Below are positions 56,881-64,000 of a stretch of DNA of 64,000 nucleotides, piece by piece; position 1 is the stretch's first letter, and every line of letters begins with the position of its first letter. The DNA lies in contig QANZ01033928.1 of assembly GCA_003254925.1 (NCBI GenBank), positions 62,001-126,000 of the forward strand, read 5' to 3'. This DNA comes from Chamaecrista fasciculata. Taxonomy: Eukaryota > Streptophyta > Magnoliopsida > Fabales > Fabaceae. Below the pieces are notes generated by a model. That model saw only the letters and a list, made by a program, of their open reading frames with translations. It was not told the DNA's origin and did not search any database. Position numbers and translations under genes: made by a program.

Positions 56881-57620
56881 TATAATTTTGGCACCATATG
56901 TTCTGGGTGAAGTTCAATTCATCTATTTTATCTTTTACTAGATGTAAAGTAAGTCATACATATTTCTATAATTTGTTATATATGATATTGACAATTGAAT
57001 GTAATTATATCTATCTTGTTTTAAGTTTAAATGTGACGAGCACAAAGCTACGTGTTGTTTTTAACAAGTCATTCTTCTTCCTAATTAAAATCATCAACAC
57101 CCAAGGTCAAATCATATCTCAAAAGTGGGACATTTGTTTTATAGTCAAACGAGCGAAATCAGTCATGCATTTCTCATTTAAGTCTAAATGCAACAAGTTT
57201 GAAGCTATCGGTTACTCTTGGCAAGTTATTTTTCATACCCAGTGAGATTGTCAACAAATAAGGTCAAATCGAGTTTGTGACTAATTTCCCTAATTTTTCA
57301 CTTTTAAATCTCAAACCTACTTTCAATCCCTATTTGACCTAATTTGTTGATACTCCCAGCCAATTGAACAAGAAAAAAAATTTATCAAAATAACACATAA
57401 CTCTGAACTTATCGTATTCAAATTTGATACGAAAGAGATATAAATAACTTTGCTCGTTTGACTCAGGCAAAAAAAAAAATGATTGTTTGCCTATAAAATG
57501 AGCGGCTCACTTTCGTTGTTCGATTTGACCTTATTTATTGATGACTTCAATTAAACAGAGAAAATGACTCCTTAAAACACCACATAACTTAAAATTCGTT
57601 GTATTCAAACTTAAAATGAA
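56880..57620. repeat. Dispersed repeat, imperfect inverted halves
   Basis: The phrase caacaaataaggtcaaatcg near 57250 is mirrored by gacctaatttgttgatact near 57337 and by gacctta tttattgatgac near 57530; tagtcaaacgagcgaaat near 57143 is mirrored by ctcgtttgactcag near 57453. The same vocabulary occurs at 13570-13780 and 100-360. Probably the interior of a long-inverted-repeat DNA element. Confidence 0.45.
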
Positions 57621-57713
57621 ATAAAAATAATATTCAGTGGATATGATAAAAAATTTAAAAATTATAAAAAAAAAATATATAACCAATTTTATAAAAAAAA
57701 AGTCAAATGAATG

Positions 57714-57909
57714 TCAACAAAGGTTGACTCAGTTGATAAAGAGTTTGGCTCATAACCCACAAGATCGTGAGTTCGATTCTGCTGCCAATGTAAGAGTTTT
57801 ATTGGTAAGCGATATATAAATATCTCTGTAAGCGTTTATAAAATCTGAAAACGTACCTAATATTGATGAGTATGAGGACTCAACTCACCAAAACTTTTAT
57901 ATAACTAAA
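57714..57909 (+). mobile_element. tRNA-derived SINE, copy 2
   Basis: Head gtcaacaaaggttgactcag, box B-like gagttcgattctg, and a poly-A-ended tail. Same head as the copy at 15465-15652, with a diverged tail. Flanks aaaaaaagtcaaat and aaaaaaagtaaaat look like a 14-bp target duplication with one mismatch. Confidence 0.78.
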
Positions 57910-58073
57910 AAAAAAAGTAAAATAAATAAAGGGCTCGTTAAAATTCATCCCAATCATATAGAACCCGAAATACAATTTGGCGTAAAAAATATCATATCAT
58001 ATAATAATTATATATGAAAAAAACTCCAATCGTATCCAATTAGTTCATTGGTCAACACAGCGTAAAGCCGTAA

Positions 58074-58120
58074 AGCGTTAAATGTGACAGAGAACATGAA
58101 ACGACTTCTGACGCAGAGGG
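58074..58120 (+). repeat. 47-bp direct repeat, left copy
   Basis: Runs from agcgttaaatgtgacagaga to acgcagaggg and is identical to 58575-58621. It sits directly against the minisatellite. Confidence 0.95.
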
Positions 58121-58505
58121 CTTGGAGGCGAGGCCTTGTAGGCGAAGCCTTGTAGGCGAGGCCTTGGAGGCGAGGCCTTGGAGGCGAAGCCTTGTAGGCG
58201 AAGCCTTGTAGGCGTAGCCTTGGAGGCGAAGCCTTGTAGGCGAAGCCTTGGAGGCGTAGCCTTGTAGGCGAAGCCTTGGAGGCGTAGCCTTGGAGGCGAA
58301 GCCTTGTAGGCGAAGCCTTGGAAGCGAAGCCTTGGAGGCGAAGCCTTGTAGGCGAAGCCTTGGCGGCGAAGCCTTGGAGGCGTAGTCTTGGAGGCAAAGC
58401 CTTGGAGGCAAGGCCTTGGCGGCAAAGCCTTGGAGGCAAAGCCTTGTCGGCAAAGCCTTGGAGGCAGAGCCTTGGAGGCAAAGCCTTGGCGGCAAAGCCT
58501 CGCTA
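58119..58505. repeat. GC-rich 15-bp minisatellite (about 25 units)
   Basis: Unit gcgaagccttggagg with variants. Variants are ordered along the array: gcgaggcc near the left edge, gcgaagcc and gcgtagcc in the middle, gcaaagcc on the right; gtagg and ggagg endings alternate. This is a strong GC island in AT-rich DNA. Because 15 is a multiple of three and the unit has no stop on the minus strand, all three minus frames stay open; I do not call a protein. Confidence 0.95.
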
Positions 58506-58574
58506 TGGGAGGTACTTAATTAATCAATTTCCTTAATAATTAATTAATTATAAAAATAGGAGCCATGTAGGAAC

Positions 58575-58621
58575 AGCGTTAAATGTGACAGAGAACATGA
58601 AACGACTTCTGACGCAGAGGG
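58575..58621 (+). repeat. 47-bp direct repeat, right copy
   Basis: Exact copy of 58074-58120, about 70 bp beyond the end of the minisatellite. After it the sequence becomes unique (gaaggtaaaagcgaag). Confidence 0.95.
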
Positions 58622-60061
58622 AAGGTAAAAGCGAAGTGGGGTTGTTGGTGGCATAGAAAGACAATGTTACTAAACATAAATATGTGGTTTTAAAAGTGAG
58701 ATGGGTGATAGCCACCAACCTGATACCTGAACCAAATTACCAAATCAATCTAATGTTGACACTAATGACACTGCTTAAACAGTATCATCCCATCCAAACA
58801 CAGAGACCTCAATCAATCGATGTGTGTTGTATGTATATTTGTGCATATAGTGATTGTGTTAATTAATTACGCTGAAATAATAACCAGCAAAGTATATTTA
58901 GTTATACATGATTGTTCGCCAATATGTGTACGTTACGTGTTTGCAGGCAAATTTAATACGCAAAGTGACAATTGATTACAAGTCTAATAAAATCAAATTT
59001 AATTGCCTGCACCTTTCGCTAGTGGATGGTAGTGTATACAAGAGGAAAAGTTAGAGCTTTTTTTTGTTAGGCCCTCGGTTTCTTAATTAATGGCGAATGA
59101 TAAATCACACCACAAGTACTCTCTGGCTCTCTGTCTCTCTCTGATATTAGCAATAATAATGACGATAATTAAGAAGTGGGCACACATATAACTAACTAAC
59201 TTGCCAACTTAGCTTTTTTATTATTGTTCCTTGAAGGAGTGAAATATGAGAGAAATCGAAATTGCATAATAGCACACATGGACATTATAAAATGAAGCGG
59301 TCGTAGCTAGCAAATTAGCAACCTCAAAGTCGGTCGTGCATGGTCCTATCTCAAAAGGACACATTTTGATGAAAGAAGCTAAGTGTCAGCTTTCCCAAGC
59401 ACCGTATTCATTCTCACTGCACGGACCACAAACATAAAGCTATATTTATGACCTCAACTATCCAAATTTCCAAATACCTCCCATTTATTTTCTTATTTCC
59501 AACGTGATAATCCACTGCAATATCCACCATAACCCAGATTTTGTCTTTTTATTTGCTGGGTTTCAAAATAAATTCGTCTCTGTCTACTCTGCTGCCTCCT
59601 GGTCTGCCCTCTTCTGTTTTTTTTCTTTTCTCTCTAATTAATTAATTCCTTCATTCATATCACATTTACTTCATGGCATTACAGGCTTCCTCGTTTCTTG
59701 TCTTCTCCGTTTTTGTGATTCAATTTTATTATCTTCTGGGTTTCTAGCCATAATAAAGATCCATCTAACTTCACTTCACCACCACCATCCATTCTGATTT
59801 TTTAGTATCCTCTGTTCTGTGTCTCTTTAGATCATTGTTTGCTTTCGTTGTTTTTCTAATCTATCTTGCCGTAGAACTTGTTTGCTATCTGATGGGCCCC
59901 CTCTAAATATATTTCTCATCTTATTCATTGTCTGGCTTCAAAACCTTCTTACTAGCTAGAGGACAACCCACTCTTTGTCATATACAAACACATTTCTCAC
60001 TTTCCCAGAAGCTGCTTGGATAAGGATTTCTCAGTAGTTTTGGCTTTGCGGGTCTAAAAGA
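58622..60061. other. Intergenic and kinase promoter/leader
   Basis: No gene. From about 59560 the sequence is CT-rich (tctgtctactctgctgcctcc), typical of a plant core promoter and leader; the leader probably runs to the ATG at 60062. Confidence 0.45.
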
Positions 60062-62306
60062 ATGAAGGAGAAGGCAGATTCACCTATTGGGGTTCTTGAG
60101 GACTATTTTAGGAGTACTGAGTCAGAAGAAACAAGTTGCTCCAATTCCAAGGAGCCTAGTGTGGGTTCTGAGTGTGAAGAAGATAAGTCAAGACATGCTT
60201 CTAGTTCTAGATGGCGTGGTTTTTTCCAACTATTGAGGAGGAGATCAAAGAAATCTCTTGCCACGTTGCATCCTCTCAGTGTCCTCAAGCTCTCCAAGAG
60301 AATGAGCAGTAGCATAAGGGAGACTATACTCCCAAATTCTAGCAATGGCATACATTCAACCTCACCCTGGAACATCTTTACTCACCATGACATAAAGATG
60401 GCAACCAATCATTTCAGCCAGAGTACATAAATATATATATATATGTTTTTGCAATTTGTGATTAATAATAATATGAAATGTTGAGCTAATTTGGTGAGAA
60501 TTTGGTGCAGAAAATCTGATTGGAAAAGGTGGGTATGCTGAAGTGTACAAAGGGTGTTTGCGAAATGGTGAGGTGGTAGCAATCAAACGGCTAACAAGAG
60601 GAACACAAGATGAGATGGTGTGTGATTTCTTAACAGAACTAGGCATAATGGCTCATGTGAATCATCCCAATACTGCTAAGTTAATTGGGTATGGGGTGGA
60701 AGGAGGAATGCATCTTGTTCTTCAATTCTCTGAAAAAGGAAGCTTAGCCTCCGTGCTTTATGGTACGTTTCTGGGTTAATTAATCAGTACTTTCCTTTTG
60801 CTGTTTACTCTTTCTTAAACCCAATTTATTTTATTCGTTTGCCAAATCCTGAATCAGGTTGTAAGGAGAAACTACCATGGTGTATGAGGCACAAGATTGC
60901 CTTAGGAACAGCAAAGGGTATACTATATCTTCATGAGGGTTGCCACAGAAGAATTATCCACAGGGATATAAAAGCTGCAAATATCTTGCTTACGGAGGAT
61001 TTTGAGCCTCAGGTGAGATATATATATATATATATGCTACTGTTGAATGGTGTGTTTCCTCCATTGATTGAGAGATTAATTAAAAATGATAATACAGATT
61101 TGTGATTTCGGCTTAGCAAAATGGCTGCCAGATAGTTGGACTCACCACACAGTTTCAAGATTCGAAGGCACTTTTGGGTTTGTGGGCTTCCCAATGACTT
61201 TGTAGTTGGCTAGTCATGTCATTTTTTTGTTAAAATTTCATTTTAGTCCACAAATTATAGGATGAATTCTATTTTGTTCGTTATATTTTTTTCCATTGTG
61301 TTTTTGGTCTTTAGACTTTCTTATTTTATCATTAGTCCAAAGTATAACTTTATCTGGTTTTCGTTTTTATCTTTTGAGACGAACATTTTATTTAAATAAT
61401 TTTTCTTCTCATACATGTCCAATTGAATAGTTGGCAAATAAAGGTATAATTCAGATATGGAGTTATATTTTGGACTAACAATGGAATAAATGAAAAAGTT
61501 CAATGAACAAAACAAAATAAAAAAGAGTTTGATGACCAAAATATAATTTACCATGTAGTTACATTCAAGGACCAAAATGAGATCTTGATTGTTTTTTGGG
61601 TTTAAACAAAAAAAGTTTGGCATTAAGTTGGGATTTGAATTTGGATTGTGACAGATATCTTGCTCCAGAATACTTACTCCACGGCATAGTAGACGAGAAA
61701 ACAGATGTATTTGCGTTTGGTGTAGTGCTCTTAGAATTAGTGAGTGGCCGAAAGGCCCTTGATTATTCCCAGCAGAGCCTTGTTTTGTGGGTATGCATAT
61801 GCTAGCTTCCTCTCTCCTCCATTGCTTAACTATATTTATTTATCACACACAAACACAATATAATCTAAAGAGTAGTGTTTAAAAATTAAAAAAGTGATCA
61901 TGAAAAACTTATATACATTTATATATTCTCCTTGTTTTGTTGGCAGGCGAAACCATTTCTTAAAAAGAATGATATTAGGGAGTTGGTTGATGCTTCAATA
62001 GTAGTAACGCATGAATGGGAGTGTGGGCAGATTAATTTGATGCTTTTGGCTGCATCCTTATGCATACATCATTCCTCCATTCGTCGCCCCTCTATGAAAC
62101 AGGCACGTTCCACACTTGAATAATTTACTGTCACTAGTATTGAAAAAATGTCATCTTTTGTTATAAGTTAAAGATTTAGCAATTCAAGTTTTATGCAGGT
62201 TGTGCAAATTTTGAATGGCGACCTGGGCCCCTTTAAGAATATGAAGACAACTCGTTTCCCATTTTTCCGGAAAGTATTACAGCAAGGGCTCCTTCATTCT
62301 GATTAG
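60062..62306 (+). CDS. Receptor-like cytoplasmic kinase, RBK/RLCK-VI type
   Basis: A Ser/Thr kinase without ectodomain; RLCK-VI members include ROP-GTPase-binding kinases RBK1 and RBK2. Seven coding exons: 60062-60422, 60511-60762, 60858-61012, 61098-61177, 61655-61790, 61947-62102, 62199-62306, joining to 415 residues. The N-terminal 120 residues are Ser- and Arg-rich. Kinase motifs: [11 protein letters not shown] (ATP loop), VVAIKR (lysine), [13 protein letters not shown] (catalytic), [22 protein letters not shown] (activation and APE), [15 protein letters not shown], and [17 protein letters not shown] at the end. All catalytic residues are present, so it should be active. Odd: intron 6 starts with GC (AAACAG|gcacgt), a known minor splice class, and is needed to keep the frame. 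ROP binding is inferred from the family. Confidence 0.92.
61228..61590. mobile_element. Foldback MITE in kinase intron 4
   Basis: Left cattttagtccacaaatta and right ttcaaggaccaaaatgagat are inverted relatives, and the next phrases (ctattttgttcgt / gatgaccaaaatat) also pair. It enlarges intron 4 to 477 bp while the others are about 85-160 bp. No clear target duplication. Confidence 0.6.
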
Positions 62307-62957
62307 TCAAAAATTGAGGATCCAACTTTCAAGAACGGCATTCTTCTTTTCTTCACTTTTCACTTGAAATCTTTCACACACATAGGCCGAGAATTATGAA
62401 GGAACCCACATTTCTGGTAATTAATTGTTAGTTTGATTGTGATGTACATAAGTATGTGGTGTCAAGTATATATGATATGCGATGGGATCAGTGATCAGTT
62501 TCTTTCTCCTTTTCTTGTTGTGACTGAATTAGTCGTTACTTTCCAGTTTTCTTACTATCACACGACACACTATTAAAGCATGATCAGTTGTTCGTCCAAC
62601 CATAATCGTGTGATTCATTCAAAACGTTCAATTCTTTTTCACTTTCTTATTCTTTAAGATATCTAAAATTATTGATGGGTGGGTCTAACTTAAAATTTAC
62701 TCTCCATCTTCTCAATATTCTTCTACACGACTTAGACAAAATATGTTGCCACATATTTATTTATTAACGAAATCGATGAGAGACACACACTATATGTAGA
62801 TATATATATCAGAAAATCATTGAATTGTGAAGAAAATGTACAGTTCATTAGTGGAGTCCCCCAAAGAAAATTTGTGTTCGGAAGACTAATACAGGCAGTT
62901 AACAGAGTGTGGGCCCAAAAATAGCAAGAGTTTGAACTTTAAACTTTGAATAAAAAG
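62307..62957. other. Kinase 3' region and intergenic
   Basis: 3' untranslated region followed by AT-rich sequence; no gene. Confidence 0.45.
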
Positions 62958-63337
62958 GAGAAAAATTGGTATTTGATCTATAAATTTATACCAAGTGAAC
63001 GAATCGGTTCCTATATTTTACGAAATATACGATTTGGTTTCTAAAAATATTTCAATTGTCAATGATTTCATTTTTAATGTCAATTTAGTCTCTGAATTTA
63101 TACTATTTTATTCTTTTTGATCTCTAATTTTGTACTAATTTAATACGGTTTGGTCCCTGAATTTGTATTTTTGGAGTCTTCATAAGAATCAAATGATTGT
63201 ATTTTTGGAGTCTTCATAAGAATCAAATGATTGGCAATTGCAATTATTCATAGACTGGGTTATATATATTGATTATTCAAAGATTAATTTATTAACTGGA
63301 TATAAATTTAAACACTAAATAATAGTAAGTTTTATCT
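62958..63337. mobile_element. Decayed Mutator-like MITE (gagaaaa family)
   Basis: Matches 29976-30456 in order: gagaaaaattggtatttgat, ccaagtgaacgaatcggttcc, aaatatacgatttggtt, aaatatttcaattg. Flanks aataaaag-type (62949-62957) and gttaaaaag (63338-63346) agree at seven of nine. More diverged than the copy in PIEZO, so older. Confidence 0.75.
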
Positions 63338-64000
63338 GTTAAAAAGCTTAAAAGGGTGTTTTAAAAAAACATATTCACGGCATTAAATAGTGAGTTAAAA
63401 CCACAAGGCGAGTACTCTGCCATATAATAACAATTTTTGACATATATAAATGCAGATTAATGGGTAAGTGGTGACAGATCTGAGTGGAGCATTTATTGAA
63501 AATAGGTGGAAATAAATATTGACTTGGCCGTAAATGCAATATTTACCCCACATCTCTCTACTTTACACCAGATCAGTACCAGATGGAACCCTCCAATCCG
63601 ATTATTATAAACCTTGTTTTTTTTTTTTGGTGAATATTAGAAACCTTGTTAATTAGAGTCTAATTGTGCTACCATTTCTATTAGAGTCTAATGATGACAA
63701 CTTTAAATTCAAATTAAGAACCAATTTGGATTTGCTCTCCGTTGACATATAATGGCTTACCAATTTGATAATTTGTTTTTGCTTGAGAATTAGGTGCTTT
63801 AAATTGCTGTAATTAAAGATGACATTGTGCATGTGTGATCATGGTAGCGTAGCAGGATGAAAAAGACAGCACATCAAGTTTACTTTACGATATATATGCA
63901 TAATGCATGGCCTCTATATCTGAATCTTGTAGATACAGAGAAAAATACAGTGCAATCTGTTGGGGATTTCTCACAATAATTTCGAGTCGCGTCTCTAGGA
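63338..64000. other. Window end, no gene seen
   Basis: AT-rich intergenic sequence with a small atattaga..aaaccttg direct duplication around 63610-63650. Nothing coding is recognised. Confidence 0.4.

Noticed and set aside
58008-58495. Three overlapping long open frames (115-157 codons) on the minus strand with PPRLRLQGFAYKAS-like repeats
   Set aside because: A stop-free 15-bp tandem unit keeps every minus frame open. No start context, no homology and no reason to prefer a frame.

Overview
The window is nuclear DNA from a eudicot plant: AT-rich intergenic sequence, many short GT-AG introns, and plant-specific gene families throughout. I recognise eight protein-coding loci. Minus strand: two tandem auxin-binding-protein 1 genes (ABP1-A, 1279-3661; ABP1-B, 5374-8283) and a chloroplast RPH1-like gene (9468-10893). 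Plus strand: a complete 21-exon PIEZO mechanosensitive channel (16826-33854), a RING E3 ligase of the RF298/RF4/MIP1 family (40459-43360) and a damaged GH3 acyl-amido synthetase (44796-46851). Minus strand again: an 18-exon ERD6-like sugar transporter (47181-50857). Plus strand: an RBK-type cytosolic receptor-like kinase (60062-62306). I rebuilt exons from splice consensus, reading frame and remembered family sequence. For seven of the eight loci the joined coding length is an exact multiple of three with no internal stop. No transcript evidence was available.

Layout. 0-9 kb is a tandem duplication of about 3.2 kb that carries ABP1, normally a single-copy gene. 9-17 kb holds RPH1 and a transposon-rich spacer facing the divergent PIEZO gene. 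17-34 kb is PIEZO. 34-40 kb is gene-poor and full of nested inverted-repeat elements, one LTR fossil and one RNase H fossil. 40-51 kb holds the RING ligase, the GH3 pseudogene and the transporter. 51-60 kb is AT-rich, with mariner-like MITEs, a SINE and a GC-rich 15-bp minisatellite. 60-64 kb holds the kinase.

The genes do not form a pathway. The link between them is positional: as I remember Arabidopsis, PIEZO, RPH1 and ERD6-like 7 lie together at the end of chromosome 2, while ABP1 and RF298 lie together at the top of chromosome 4, so this window may preserve an ancestral block later split by fractionation. ABP1 and GH3 both belong to auxin or acyl-hormone biology, but nothing here shows co-regulation.

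Mobile DNA is mostly non-autonomous DNA transposons whose ends can be read directly. Mutator-like foldback elements have 9-bp target duplications (11119-11639, 29976-30456, 34808-36027, 44271-44636), hAT-like MITEs have 8-bp duplications (4372-4841, 14650-15280), and there are Stowaway-like copies and two tRNA-type SINEs. Runs of N and two poly-G tracts mark assembly joins. The most unusual structures are the ABP1 tandem pair with a filled/empty transposon site, the minisatellite between exact 47-bp direct repeats, and the nested hairpin element at 34808-36027. I found no convincing evidence of an undescribed multi-gene system.
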